Origin: UTCFX2 sp963726375
GTDB lineage: Bacteria > Chloroflexota > Anaerolineae > Anaerolineales > UBA4823
NCBI GenBank assembly: GCA_963726375.1
Contig: CAVSCE010000008.1
Location: forward strand, 744,001-808,000
Length of the DNA stretch: 64,000 nucleotides
Direction of reading: 5' to 3'
This document shows positions 20,444-30,578 of this stretch, in pieces. A program made the translations under genes and the position numbers. The notes below the pieces were generated by a model that saw only the letters and a program-made list of their open reading frames with translations, was not told the DNA's origin and did not search any database. Position 1 is the first letter of the stretch; each line of letters starts with the position of its first letter.

Positions 20444-21343
20444 TCAACTCACTCGCAGAATGAAGAATACTGCTAAGAAAAACAGGACGGCTGTGACGGC
20501 ACTGGCAGACCACAACAGGTAAGCCAAAAACCGGCTGTCGTCACGTCGAAAGAAAAACAGACCTGCGAGCAAGTCTAACATCAGAAAGAAAAAATTGAGG
20601 ATTGGAATCAGCATTAATTGTTCTGAAGGGACAAGCTCACCTGGTGAGCCGTCCGGGTAGAAGCTGAAGTGGACCTGGTTTTGAGCCGGGATGGATAGAC
20701 TCACCCAGGCCAGCAATGCCAGGCTCAGCAGGATATCGCCAAGCAGAAAAAACCTGGCAGGCCAATCTGCCCATAATCGATACAACAAGAAGCTGGGATA
20801 AACCGAGCGGGGAGCAACTGGAGAAAGGGAACCCAACTCCGTTATGCGCTGGTAGGTTTCGATAAATCGCTCTGGATTCGACGGCGATACTGCAAATCCA
20901 CCCGATTGTGTGGCAATGAACACCAAATTTCGAGTGCCGTCTGCAAGGAATTCGACGATCCCGCCGCCCGGGATATGCCGTTTACCAAGGAGTGAGCCGG
21001 GGAGCCGCAGCCAAGGGAGCGGGAGCGGGGAAGTCAGATCAGAGGCAGGATGGATCCATAAGACATGATCCATGGGGATTTCTTCGACCCGCAGACCCCA
21101 ACGCAGTCGAATACCTTCTCGCATCAAGGTGTACGCGGCGCTTTGAAGGGCATAGAATCGATAAGCCAGGATCGGCCCGGTAATCACGACTGCGAAAGCA
21201 AGCAACAGGTACGCCGGGTCTATCCTGGCCTCTGCTGCTTGCCAGAGCACAGCCAGGCTGGCGGCAGCAAGCAGCAGAAATATGATCGAGTGGAAAATCA
21301 GCCCAGCGCGACGGTCCGGCCGAAAGGCGATCTCGTCCTGCAT
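20444..21343 (-). CDS. Membrane protein with bacterial PH-like domain
   Basis: A 299-residue protein with two N-terminal membrane helices, a central beta-rich part (YTLMREGIRLRWGLRVEEIPM, NLVFIATQSGGFAVSP, NPERFIETYQRIT) that resembles the bacterial PH domain, and two more helices at the C-terminus. TATAAA on the minus strand at 21350-21355 lies six bases before the ATG, so a leaderless transcript is possible. The promoter box would then sit within the end of the SIMPL gene. Function unknown. Confidence 0.75.
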   Translation of the reverse strand: MQDEIAFRPDRRAGLIFHSIIFLLLAAASLAVLWQAAEARIDPAYLLLAFAVVITGPILAYRFYALQSAAYTLMREGIRLRWGLRVEEIPMDHVLWIHPASDLTSPLPLPWLRLPGSLLGKRHIPGGGIVEFLADGTRNLVFIATQSGGFAVSPSNPERFIETYQRITELGSLSPVAPRSVYPSFLLYRLWADWPARFFLLGDILLSLALLAWVSLSIPAQNQVHFSFYPDGSPGELVPSEQLMLIPILNFFFLMLDLLAGLFFFRRDDSRFLAYLLWSASAVTAVLFFLAVFFILRVS

Positions 21344-21358
21344 GGGTGATTTATACCA

Positions 21359-22102
21359 CTATTTGATTTGATAGACGATATTTACCTCGATGACCAGGGA
21401 CATCTGACCGGCTTCAACTGGAACGCTGCTCTCTGCCATAGGAGCCGCAGCGCGCATATCGTACATCGGCGTTGGGCTGGTGCTGGTGAATTCACTGATG
21501 GTCTGGACGGGACCCAGGGTCACGCCAGCGGCTTCAGCCAGCTCTACTGCTTTGGCGTAAGCGTCATCCACGGCGGCTTTGCGCGCCGCAGACTGCGCAG
21601 AAGTCTTATCGGCAACATCGAACTGGATCCCGCTGATCGAGTTCGCACCGGCCTGTACCGATTTGTCCAAAACCTCGCCTATCTTCTCCAAATCCCGGAC
21701 CGTCACCTGCACCGAGTTGTCGACGATATATTTGATTTTGCCGGTCGATTTTCCTTCGTTATCGTACTCCTGCTGAGGGTAGATGCTGAAGTTGGTCGTC
21801 TGGATGTCCTTCGGGGCGATTCCGAGCGTTTTCAGAGCTTCATTAACAGCTTGAGACTTCTGATTGTTCTCTTCCACGGCTGCAGACGCTTCGTAGCCTT
21901 CGGTGTGAACTCCGATGGTCACATAGGCCAGATCGGGCGTCATAAAGACTTTTCCGCTTCCACTCACGTTCAGCGTTCGGGCGGGCTGCCTGGAATCCCC
22001 TTCTGAGGGGGCTTCTGATTGGGCAAAGGCTGATCTTGCGCAGCCGGTGATTAACGTTGCTGCGGCAAGCAAGGCAATGGGGTAATACAACTTAGTTTTC
22101 AT
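21359..22102 (-). CDS. SIMPL (DUF541) domain protein, exported
   Basis: A 247-residue exported protein: signal peptide with lipobox-like LITGC and a possible later Ala-Phe-Ala cleavage site, then a SIMPL/DUF541 domain with the typical starts LNVSGSGKVFMTPDLAYVTI and IYPQQEY, KYIVDNSVQVTVRDL. Such proteins occur in the periplasm or outside the membrane and are poorly understood. The start has AGAGGAG upstream. It is transcribed divergently from clpC, with 322 bases between them. No frameshift. Confidence 0.88.
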   Translation of the reverse strand: MKTKLYYPIALLAAATLITGCARSAFAQSEAPSEGDSRQPARTLNVSGSGKVFMTPDLAYVTIGVHTEGYEASAAVEENNQKSQAVNEALKTLGIAPKDIQTTNFSIYPQQEYDNEGKSTGKIKYIVDNSVQVTVRDLEKIGEVLDKSVQAGANSISGIQFDVADKTSAQSAARKAAVDDAYAKAVELAEAAGVTLGPVQTISEFTSTSPTPMYDMRAAAPMAESSVPVEAGQMSLVIEVNIVYQIK

Positions 22103-22201
22103 GGGTTTCTCCTCTGTATATGTTCGATCAGGTCTGTAGACGACGAAAGCTTAATCCTGGTTCCCAAATTGCGGCACCAGAGTTGCAATGATGGTACAGT
22201 C

Positions 22202-22220
22202 AGAAATTATATATATTTCT
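22202..22220. repeat. AT-rich perfect inverted repeat in the SIMPL/clpC intergenic region
   Basis: AGAAAT and ATTTCT flank a TATATAT core. It lies in the divergent region between the SIMPL gene and clpC and also contains a TATAAT on the minus strand (22206-22211). It could be an operator or a promoter for the SIMPL gene. Confidence 0.4.
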
Positions 22221-22253
22221 AACACCCAGCGCAGGAAGAGATCACGCTCCCGG

Positions 22254-22262
22254 TGTTATAAT
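22254..22262 (+). promoter_or_regulatory. Extended -10 promoter for clpC
   Basis: TGT-TATAAT is a perfect extended -10 element. Transcription would begin near 22269, giving a leader of about 155 bases before clpC. No CIRCE or CtsR-like operator was seen. The leader has short repeats but I could not define a structure. Confidence 0.6.
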
Positions 22263-22424
22263 TTTCGGACGGAGTTCTGCTGAATGGAAAAACTATTGGT
22301 TCAATCCCGCAGAGCGAATTTTGATCATCCCAGAAATTCTCAGGGAGGTTTTCCCGTTCCGGGATTATCTCCTTTCTCAGGAAATTTCCCTTCGATCGGC
22401 TCAATTTAGAAGGAAGGAACTGCT

Positions 22425-24909
22425 ATGATGCGTTTTGACCGATTTACTGAGCGCGCCCAGGAGGCTGCTCAGCGGGCTGCTGAGATCATTCAGCGATATG
22501 GTCATAACCAGATTGATACGGAGCACATCTTGCTGGCTTTGATCGAACAGCCGCAAGGTGTGATTCCTCAAATCCTGGATCTCTTAAAGGTAGATTCCAA
22601 TGCTTTGACGGAACGGTTGGATTATATCCTGCGCACGAGCCCAAAGGCAAACATTTTTGGCGGAGGAGCGGGGCAGGTATTTATCACACCGCGTGTTAAA
22701 AGGATTATCGACCTGGCAAACGAGGAAGCGAACAAGCTAAAAGATGAATATATCTCAACCGAACACATTTTTCTGGCGATCCTAAGCGAGCGCAGCACGC
22801 CGGCGGCTCGCCTGCTCGAAGGCGCAGGCGTCACCCGCGAGCGGGTGTATGAGTCAGTCCAGCAAATCCGCGGCGGACAGCGTGTGACCGATCCTCAGGC
22901 CGAGACGCGCTACCGCACGCTGGAACGATTTCGCCGCGACCTGACCCAGATGGCACGCGAGGGCAAGCTTGACCCGGTGATCGGCCGAGACACCGAAATC
23001 TTGCGGGTGATCCAAATCCTGTGCCGGCGTACGAAAAACAACCCGGTCCTGATCGGTGAAGCCGGCGTAGGAAAGACGGCAATCGTTGAAGGGCTTGCAC
23101 AGAAAATTGCAACCAACGATGTACCGGAGATCCTTTCCGGGAAGCGGGTCATCGGGCTAGACCTGGGAGCGATGGTCGCCGGGTCGCGGTTCCGGGGCGA
23201 ATTTGAGGAGCGGCTGAAAGCAGCCCTGGAAGAAATACAGCGAGCCGAGGGGGAGGTGATCCTGTTTATCGACGAGCTCCACACCGTGGTGGGAGCTGGG
23301 GCTGCGCAAGGTGCAATCGACGCATCGAACATGCTGAAGCCGGCGCTGGCGCGCGGAGAGCTTCAGTGCGTCGGGGCGACCACGCTCGATGAATACCATA
23401 AGTACATCGAAAAAGACGCCGCGCTGGAACGCCGATTTGCTCCGGTGTATGTGGAGGAGCCAAACGTCGATGAGACGATCATGATGCTGCAAGGATTGCG
23501 CGACCGATATGAAGCGCACCACAAGGTGCGTTTTACCGACCAGGCGCTGGTGGATGCGGCCAGGCTGTCTTCTCGATATGTCACCGAGCGCCGTTTGCCG
23601 GATAAAGCGATCGACCTGATTGATGAAGCCGCCGCAAAACTGCGCGTCGCCTTGTATTCTCTGCCGCCAGAGCTGAAAGCCCGCAAGACCGAGATCGACC
23701 GCCTGGCTGCAGAAGAAGAACAAGCCGGGCAGGAGCGCGATTACGAGCGAGCCGCCCAGAAAAAATCCGAGCGGCTGCGGATAGAGTTCGAGTTTAACAT
23801 TCAACGCGACCAGTGGGAAGCTGATCACCAGCTTGATGAGATGGTGGATTCAGGCGACATCGCAGAAGTTGTGGCCCAATGGACAGGGATCCCGGTCTCG
23901 CAAATGATGGAGACTGAGGCGACCAAGCTGCTGCACATGGAAGAACGGCTGCACGAGCGGATCATCGGGCAGGAGGAAGCGATTCACGCGATCTCGGACG
24001 CGATCCGGCAGGGCGCGTTCTGGCTTGAAAGACCCCAGAAGGCCAATCGGATCATTCATTTTTATTGGCCCATCCGGCGTAGGGAAAACAGAGCTTGCCA
24101 AGGCGCTGGCCTGGTTTATGTTTGACGACGAAGACGCGCTGGTGCGGATAGACATGAGCGAATACCGCGAGCAGCACACCGTCTCGCGCTTGTTTGGAGC
24201 GCCGCCCGGATACGTTGGGTACGAAGAAGGAGGCCAGCTGACCGAGGCAGTCCGCCGCCGGCCATACAGGGTGATCCTTTTTGACGAGATCGAAAAGGCG
24301 CATCCTGAAGTCTGGAATGCGCTGCTGCAGATCCTGGATGACGGCCGCCTGACAGACGGTCAGGGGCGGATTGTGGACTTCCGCAACAGCGTGCTGATCA
24401 TGACCAGCAATCTGGGGACTGAATATGTCCGCCACTCCGGCAGCCTGGGTTTTCTGCATAATCGAAACGATACCGAGGAGCGCCTGGAACATGAAAAGAT
24501 CGAGAAAGCGCTCAAGAGCACGTTCCGTCCGGAGTTCCTCAACCGGATCGATGAGATCATCACCTTCTCTCCGCTAACCCTGGAGCAGATGAGCGAGATC
24601 GTCGATCTGCAGATGAAAGAGGTCCAGGAGCGGATGAAAGAGCGCGGATTGCGGGTCGAGTTAACGCCGGCGGCGCGCGAATGGCTATCGAAGGAAGGAT
24701 TTGATCCTGCCTTCGGGGCGCGCCCGCTGCGCCGTGCCCTGCAGAAGCACGTCGAAAGCCCGCTTTCAATTAACTTGCTGGAAGGACATTTCTCCGAAGG
24801 CGACAAGATCATCGTCGATGTGGATGAAACCACAGAGAAGCTGTTCTTTCACCAGGTAGGCCAGGGGATTCCTGCCGAGGAATTTGGCCAGGTAGGCGCT
24901 AAGAACTGA
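22425..24909 (+). CDS. clpC: Clp protease ATP-binding subunit ClpC (frameshifted)
   Basis: A Hsp100 AAA+ unfoldase, about 827 residues, that unfolds proteins for ClpP or as a chaperone. Domains in order: Clp_N repeats (residues 1-145), AAA1 with Walker A GEAGVGKTAIVEG and Walker B ILFIDELH, a short middle region with a UVR-like stretch (AAQKKSERLRIEFE), AAA2 with GPSGVGKTELAK, and the ClpB-D2-like end. The short middle domain fits ClpC and not ClpB. The frame shifts at the GGG at 24011-24013, where one G is extra. The corrected join reads RQARSGLKDPRRPIGSF. The start ATG 22425 has GAAGGAAGG upstream. An extended -10 promoter lies 163 bases upstream. Confidence 0.94.
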
Positions 24910-24925
24910 TCGATTCTGCTCTCTT

Positions 24926-24947
24926 GACCTAATTATTCTGTTAGGTC
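24926..24947. terminator. Hairpin after clpC
   Basis: GACCTAA (24926-24932) pairs with TTAGGTC (24941-24947) around an 8-base loop, 17 bases after the clpC stop. There is no T run behind it, so termination is only a possibility; an operator for the next gene is the alternative. Confidence 0.4.
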
Positions 24948-24966
24948 GTCACAGGACATCCCACTA

Positions 24967-24972
24967 TATAAT
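24967..24972 (+). promoter_or_regulatory. -10 box for the zinc-ribbon/HTH gene (leaderless arrangement)
   Basis: TATAAT is followed by six bases and the ATG at 24979. The spacing puts transcription start at the start codon, and no ribosome site is present. Confidence 0.5.
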
Positions 24973-24978
24973 CACAAT

Positions 24979-25640
24979 ATGGGTGGGATCGTTCTTTGCC
25001 TGAACGAGGTCGAGGCCCCGCTTAATGGGAATGATGTACGCTGTCCATACTGCGGGAGCTCGACGATTCGGCGTTGGGGGTCAGGCCAGCGAAGCGTTCA
25101 CGATACGAAAACGATCAACGCGGTGATTCACCGTTTCTATTGCGTGGATTGCAGCCGAACTTTCCGCTACTATCCGCAAGGGGTGGACCGCGCTCGAGCT
25201 GTCCAGGAGGATGCGCCGTCTGGCGGCAGTACTCTGGCTGATGGAGGTAAGCACCCGCGAAGTAGAAGACATTTTTGCAACCCTGGGAGTCAGCATAAAC
25301 CGCATGACGGTCTGGCGCGAGGGGCAAAAACTGCTTGAGGAGTTATCTCACCAGAAGCTGTTGAACCCTGAAAATAGATTTCGCCATCAACCGGATGAAT
25401 GGAACAAACGGCAACGGCAGCGTGAGCCGTTCGAATAAAGCCAACGGCGGCGGCATCCATCCATCCCTGTCGATTTGCGTTGATTCAGGCACCATTGCGC
25501 TGGTTGGAAAATTAAATATTTATGATGAAAAGCGCGTGGAACGCTGGTTGCGGATGGTGCTCGCAGATCAGGCGATCGAGATTTTAAGTTTGAGCGACTT
25601 TGATTTTTCGAGTGCGAAGCTGCTTTCAATCCCCCTGTAA
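24979..25640 (+). CDS. Zinc-ribbon/HTH protein related to transposase N-termini (broken in three frames)
   Basis: Three overlapping frames read as one protein of about 220 residues. Frame one (from 24979) has a zinc ribbon with CPYCGSSTIRRWG and CVDCSRTFRYYPQG. Frame two (about 25190-25400) has an HTH segment, MRRLAAVLWLMEVSTREVEDI and INRMTVWREGQKLLEEL. Frame three (about 25395-25640) reads SICVDSGTIALVGKLNIYDE and VERWLRMVLADQAIEIL. The ribbon plus HTH looks like the DNA-binding part of an IS-type transposase, but no DDE catalytic domain follows, and the third part is not recognised. It may be a domesticated DNA-binding regulator, a decayed element, or a gene hit by errors. Whether part three belongs to the same gene is uncertain. 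Confidence 0.55.
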
Positions 25641-25683
25641 TCCTTCGAGAAATAGATTTATCCCTTCAATTCAAGCCGGGCTT

Positions 25684-25983
25684 TCAGTCGATGAACTGGC
25701 CTCCGTGGATTTCTTTACTGATCAGACGCCGGTTCGAAGTCGAAAGTCAGCTCCACTTCAACGCGCTGGAAGCAGTGTCCGCCCGCACCCATGAGTATTT
25801 TTCTGCAGAAATAGGTCGAGGCAGAGCCCTGCTCGCTGAATTCGAGGCTTAAATCGTTTCGCAGGTCGATGCGGGACCGGATGTTCTCACCGCAGCGATG
25901 GCATTTTACCGTGATCCAGAACGCATTTTCGTCTATTGGTGCGGCAGGTGAAATCAAACTCGAGATTTTTTAAGAAAGCCCAT
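25684..25983 (-). CDS. Small zinc-binding protein, unknown function (two frameshifts)
   Basis: About 100 residues. The best frame gives PIDENAFWITVKCHRCGENI and GGHCFQRVEVELTFDF, with a CxxC pair that suggests a metal site. The N-terminus MGFLKK starts at ATG 25983 and joins if one base is added to the six-T run at 25966-25971. The C-terminus joins near 25735 to NRRLISKEIHGGQFID, with stop at 25684-25686. The composite resembles small proteins I recall from Anaerolineae with the layout RCxxCGE and a final IHGGxFI; the function is not known. It converges on the preceding zinc-ribbon gene. Confidence 0.6.
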
Positions 25984-25998
25984 AGCTACCTGAGAAGA

Positions 25999-26004
25999 AT
26001 TATA
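25999..26004 (-). promoter_or_regulatory. -10 box for the small zinc protein
   Basis: TATAAT on the minus strand 15 bases before ATG 25983, with TTGTCA at 26024-26029 as a possible -35 (19-base spacer). The leader would be only about eight bases. Confidence 0.45.
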
Positions 26005-26113
26005 ACGCAACCAGGCCGCCAACTGACAAGATCCCAGCGAGGCGATATGCCGAAGAAAAATGAATTAGATAACAGGAACAGTACTTTTCGGTGCCTGGTC
26101 TGCTCATGTGAAT

Positions 26114-26238
26114 TGGTATAATTGCTTTTCGCAATGCGGCGAACGTGGATGTCAATTCGGGTCATCAACTGCAAGCGAGGACCAATGGAATCATCCACGA
26201 TTAACAGAACGCGCATTCTAAAACATTTGTGCTATAAT
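26114..26238 (+). promoter_or_regulatory. Two extended -10 boxes upstream of uvrA
   Basis: The stretch 25984-26325 has no convincing gene. It holds TGG-TATAAT (26114-26122) and TGC-TATAAT (26230-26238) on the plus strand. The second gives a uvrA leader of about 80 bases. Its surrounding GCTATAATGTGG is identical to the promoter before the phosphoribosyltransferase at 57478. Confidence 0.5.
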
Positions 26239-26325
26239 GTGGGCTGAACATCCCTGCTTTTCACCCCCGCCCGGTTCATTTGTTTGCTGAACACTTGTCG
26301 TCATTCACGAAAAACGGAAGAACTT

Positions 26326-29275
26326 ATGTCTCAGAATATTATTCGGGTCGTCGGAGCGCGCAGCATAACCTTAAGAATATCACAGTTGAGATCCCGCGCG
26401 ACAAGCTGGTCGTCATCACCGGGCTATCGGGTTCCGGAAAATCTTCGCTGGCATTTGATACGATCTTTGCCGAAGGGCAGCGCCGCTATGTCGAGTCGCT
26501 ATCGGCTTATGCCCGCCAGTTCCTCGGACAGATGGAAAAGCCGGATGTGGACTATATCGAGGGGCTTTCTCCGGCGGTCTCGATCGACCAGAAAGGCGCC
26601 TCGCATAACCCACGCTCGACCGTTGGGACGGTGACTGAAATTTATGATTATCTGCGCCTGCTGTTTGCGCGGGTGGGGATTCCGCACTGCCCGGTCTGCG
26701 GACGCGAGGTGGCAAAGCAATCTGCCCAGGAAATCGTCGATGCGATCGAGCGCCTGCCGCAGGACGCCCGGCTGTTGATCCTTTCCCCGCTGGTGCGCGG
26801 CCGCAAAGGAACCCACCAGGCTGTGCTTTGAAGAGATTCGCAAGGCGGGATTTGTGCGCGCGCGGGTTGATGGGCAGGTCGTTCGAGCTGGATGACGAGA
26901 TCCAGATGGACCGCTATAAAATCCATACGATCGAAGCGGTGGTGGATCGGCTGGTAATCCGCGGCAATGAGGATCCAAGAAGATGCCGATGCAGCCCGCT
27001 CGCGCCTGACCAACTCGGTCGAAACGGCGCTGAAGTTTGGCGAAGGATACCTGACCGTCCACTGCTTAACCCAGCGCAGATTTCGAGGTACCGTCTGATC
27101 TGGAAGGAGAAGCAAAGACCGGAAGCGGGGCATGACCTGCATTTTTCCGAGCACCTGGCCTGCCCCGAGCACGGCTCGGTCCTGCCTGAGATTGAGCCGC
27201 GCACGTTTTCCTTCAACACACCGCATGGCGCCTGCCCTGACTGCCAGGGATTGGGCGGAAAGCTTGAGATCGATCCCGACACTGCTGATCCCGGACCCGG
27301 ATCGTCTCGTTGAATGAGGGGGCGATCGTCGCCAGCGAGTGGCGCGGCCCACGCGAAGAAGGCGGGTATTACTGGCAGATCGCTCGAAGCAGTCGCCAAG
27401 CAATACAACATCAACCTGGATGCGCCGGTGCGGAGTCTATCCCAAGAAAAGACTCGATCTGATCCTATACGGCACGCAGGGCGAAGAAGTCACCATCCAC
27501 TACCAGAATAAAGATGGACGCGACCGGCGACCTGGAACATGCGCCTTTGAAGGGGTGATTGGCAACCTGCAGCGGCGCTACAGCGAGACAAATTCCGAAT
27601 ACATCCGCGAACAAAATCTCAGAGCTGATGAGCGAACAGATCTGCCCAACCTGCAATGGGGCGCGCCTGCGCACGGAAGCCCTGGCGGTGACAGTAGACG
27701 AGGCGAATATCGTCGAGGTCACCAGATGGCCGGTCCTACAGACCCTGGAATGGGTCGCAACAGCTGGCTAGCGCCAAGACGCCGCTGACACCCCGCCAGC
27801 AGGCGATCGCGGAGCGAATTTTGAAAGAAATTCAGGCTCAGCTTGGGTTTCCTGGTCGATGTAGGACTGGATTACCTGACCCTGCGGCGCTCGGCAGGCA
27901 TCACTTTCCGGCGGCGAAGCCCAGCGCATCCGCCTGGCTACCCAGATTGGCTCACGCTTGATGGGCGTGCTGTACGTGCTGGATGAGCCTTCGATTGGCC
28001 TGCACCCGCGCGACAATGCCCGCCTGCTGCAACACGCTCAAGGGGCTGCGCGACCTGGGCAATACCGTGCTGGTTGTGGAGCACGACGAACGAGACCATC
28101 CTTTCGGCGGATTGGATTGTCGACCTGGGACCGCTGGCCGGCGAGCATGGCGGGCTGGTGGTCGCCGAAGGACCGTGGAAGATATCCTCAAGGCGCCCGA
28201 ATCGCTGACCGGCGCATACCTCTCCGGACGGCTTAAGGTTCCGATCCCGGAAAAGCGCCGGAGTGGCAACGGCAAGACACCTGAACGTCGTTGGCGCGCG
28301 CGAGAACAACCTGAAGAACATCGACGTGCGACATCCCGCTGGGACGTTTGGTCTGCATCACCGGGGTATCCGGTTCTGGAAAATCCACTCTGATGGTCGA
28401 AATCCTTTACAAGGCGCTGGCTCGAAGATTTGAACCGGGCGCACACCCATCCGGGCGAGCACGACCGGATCGATGGGCTGGAACATCTGGATAAAATCAT
28501 CAATATCGACCAGTCGCCGATCGGCACGCACCCCGCGCTCGAACCCGGGCACTTATACCGGGCTGTTTGATGAGATCCGCTCCCTGTTTGCCGAGCTGCC
28601 CGAAAGCAAGATGCGCGGGTACAAGCCGGGCGCTTCTCCTTCAATGTGCACGGCGGGCGCTGCGAAGCCTGCCAGGGGCAGGGCCAACTGCGGATCGAGA
28701 TGCAGTTCCTGCCGGATGTTTACGTTCCCTGCGATGTGTGTCACGGGGCGCGGTTCAACCGCGAAACGCTCCAGGTGCGATTTAAAGAGCTGACCATCGC
28801 GGATGTGCTCGATCTGACAGTCGACCGGGCGCTGGAGATATTTTCCGCATTCCCTGCGATGGTCAGCAAGCTGCAGACGCTCCAGGATGTCGGTTTGGGT
28901 TATATCCGGATCGGCCAGCCGGCCCCGACCTTCTCGGGTGGTGAGGCGCAGCGGGTCAAACTGGCCCGCGAGCTGTCGCAGCGCGCCACCGGGCGGACCC
29001 TTTATGTGCTGGATGAGCCTTCGGTTGGCCTGCATGCCGCGGATGTGCACAAGCTGATCGAGGTGCTGCAGCGACTGGTGGATGCCGGAAACAGCGTGCT
29101 GATCATCGAGCACAACCTGGATATCATCAAGGTAGCCGATTACATGATTGACCTGGGCCCGGAGGGCGGGGACCGGGGCGGGAGAATTGTGGCCGAAGGC
29201 ACGCCGGAGGAGGTCTGCGCAAATGACGAATCCTACACCGGCCAGCACCTGCGCCCATTTATCTGCAGCAAATAA
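26326..29275 (+). CDS. uvrA: Excinuclease ABC subunit A (UvrA), shattered by many frameshifts
   Basis: UvrA recognises DNA damage for nucleotide-excision repair. All parts of the protein can be followed across the three plus frames: MSQNIIRVVGAR, Walker A GLSGSGKSSL, zinc motifs CPVCG, CPDCQGLGG and CPTCNGAR, ABC signature SGGEAQRIRLA, Walker B LYVLDEPSIGLHPRD, then the second ABC half with GVSGSGKSTL, CEACQGQGQL, CDVCHGARFN, SGGEAQRVKLA and LYVLDEPSVGLHAADV. At least 15 single-base shifts lie between 26357 and 28640, most of them insertions, often an added C. Examples are near 26826, 26974, 27750, 28030 and 28095. Apart from indels the residues are well conserved, so the gene is probably intact in the organism. 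Start ATG 26326. No shift is needed after about 28640. Confidence 0.9.
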
Positions 29276-29285
29276 AAAAGCAGGA

Positions 29286-30494
29286 TTATCCTCGGAAATC
29301 CGGATCCTTCATCTGCGTGATGAGCCCCAGACTCAGGAGCATCAGCACGATCGCGAGCCAGAGAGACGGCGTGAAAGAGCCATCTCCGGTCTTCAACGCT
29401 TCCATAACATATACAAAGACTACCGAAGCCTGTCCAAAAAGCTGGATCAAGCTGTTTGATGTCCCTTCCGGCGTGGGATAGGTGATCTCTGCGACGTACT
29501 GCATCCCGACCGGGTTCGCACTCACGAGGAAGAATCCGAGGCTGAACGCGGAGGCGAAGAGCACGGGGAGCGATTGTGCATACGTCAACCCCACCATTCC
29601 TGGAATAGCGAGCGCAAATCCGAGCATCAGATAGCGCTGGCGCTTGTGCTGTTTGTCCGAGAAAGGCGGGATGATCACCGCTCCCAGCAGCCCACCAACC
29701 AGCATCAGGGCTCCAAGCGTCCCGGCATCCGTGGGGGAGAAGCCGCGCGGCCGGATGATGCTTTCGACCCAGGTGGTGATCCCGTTGAAGATTCCCATGC
29801 CAATAAACGAAACTGCCAGATAATACCAGAACGGCCTGACTTTGAAGGCATGTTTCAGCCCGTCAAGCATCAACGCCCGCGCTTCCATACCGGGAGGGCA
29901 GGGCGGTGTAGGCGGTTTTTCGCGCGCCAGGCTGATGAAGAGAACTGCCGAAAACGCTGCAAACCCGCCGTAGATCAGCTGGATATTTGGGATCGAGATC
30001 TGCTCGACCAGGATTGGGGTCAGGACCAGGCCCAGCGCCGTCCCAACCAGGTTTGAGAGCGTGATCAGTCCGACAGCAGTCGCTCGCTGTTCGATCGAAA
30101 ACCAGTTTGCGGGCATTTTTGTCCAGGCGTTCAGCAAGAATGGCTGGGCCACTGCGATGGCAACGGTGCTCCACAGGACCAGGTTGTAGTTCTCTCCTGC
30201 CAGGCCTCGCACGATCCCGAAAACCCCCATGATGACTGCCCCAATGCTGACGGCTTTGCGGAATCCAAAGGTATCGATCACGTAGGCAACCGGGATAGAC
30301 AGCGGGATGAAAGCAAGCATGAACGTCATTGCGAGCAGGCCGATCCTGAGCTCTGATACGCCGTAAAATTCCGATGCAATGCTGGTGATCGGCGCGTACG
30401 AGATCCAAAGGGTCTGGATCGTGAGATTGATAAACATAAAAACCGCAAGAACCACCCAGCGGTAGGGGTAAACTTTGAAGGTATTTTCCTGCAT
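29286..30494 (-). CDS. Major facilitator superfamily transporter, FLVCR-like
   Basis: A 402-residue transporter with about twelve membrane helices and a central loop (residues about 200-215). The N-half has FMFINLTIQTLWISYAPIT and DTFGFRKAVSIGA (motif A region), the C-half FSDKQHKRQRYLMLG. It resembles the FLVCR/DIRC2-like MFS group; substrate is unknown. It is convergent with uvrA, with only 10 bases between the stops, and no clear terminator lies there. No frameshift. Confidence 0.88.
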   Translation of the reverse strand: MQENTFKVYPYRWVVLAVFMFINLTIQTLWISYAPITSIASEFYGVSELRIGLLAMTFMLAFIPLSIPVAYVIDTFGFRKAVSIGAVIMGVFGIVRGLAGENYNLVLWSTVAIAVAQPFLLNAWTKMPANWFSIEQRATAVGLITLSNLVGTALGLVLTPILVEQISIPNIQLIYGGFAAFSAVLFISLAREKPPTPPCPPGMEARALMLDGLKHAFKVRPFWYYLAVSFIGMGIFNGITTWVESIIRPRGFSPTDAGTLGALMLVGGLLGAVIIPPFSDKQHKRQRYLMLGFALAIPGMVGLTYAQSLPVLFASAFSLGFFLVSANPVGMQYVAEITYPTPEGTSNSLIQLFGQASVVFVYVMEALKTGDGSFTPSLWLAIVLMLLSLGLITQMKDPDFRG

Positions 30495-30578
30495 GCTCCA
30501 CCTGAGTCGAATCGATTGCCAGGATAAGAAATTCTCGCTGAATTCTATCAGCCTTTAAAATCACTGAGAATTGGTTTT

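Noticed and set aside
22263..22424. Possible heat-shock operator or thermosensor in the clpC leader
   Set aside because: No CIRCE or CtsR-type repeat was found and only short chance pairings were seen, so no element is claimed.
26047..26121. A 24-codon plus-strand frame with two Cys pairs (CLVCSC) between the small zinc protein and uvrA
   Set aside because: Too short to judge, without a ribosome site, and its end overlaps a promoter box. Chance is as likely.
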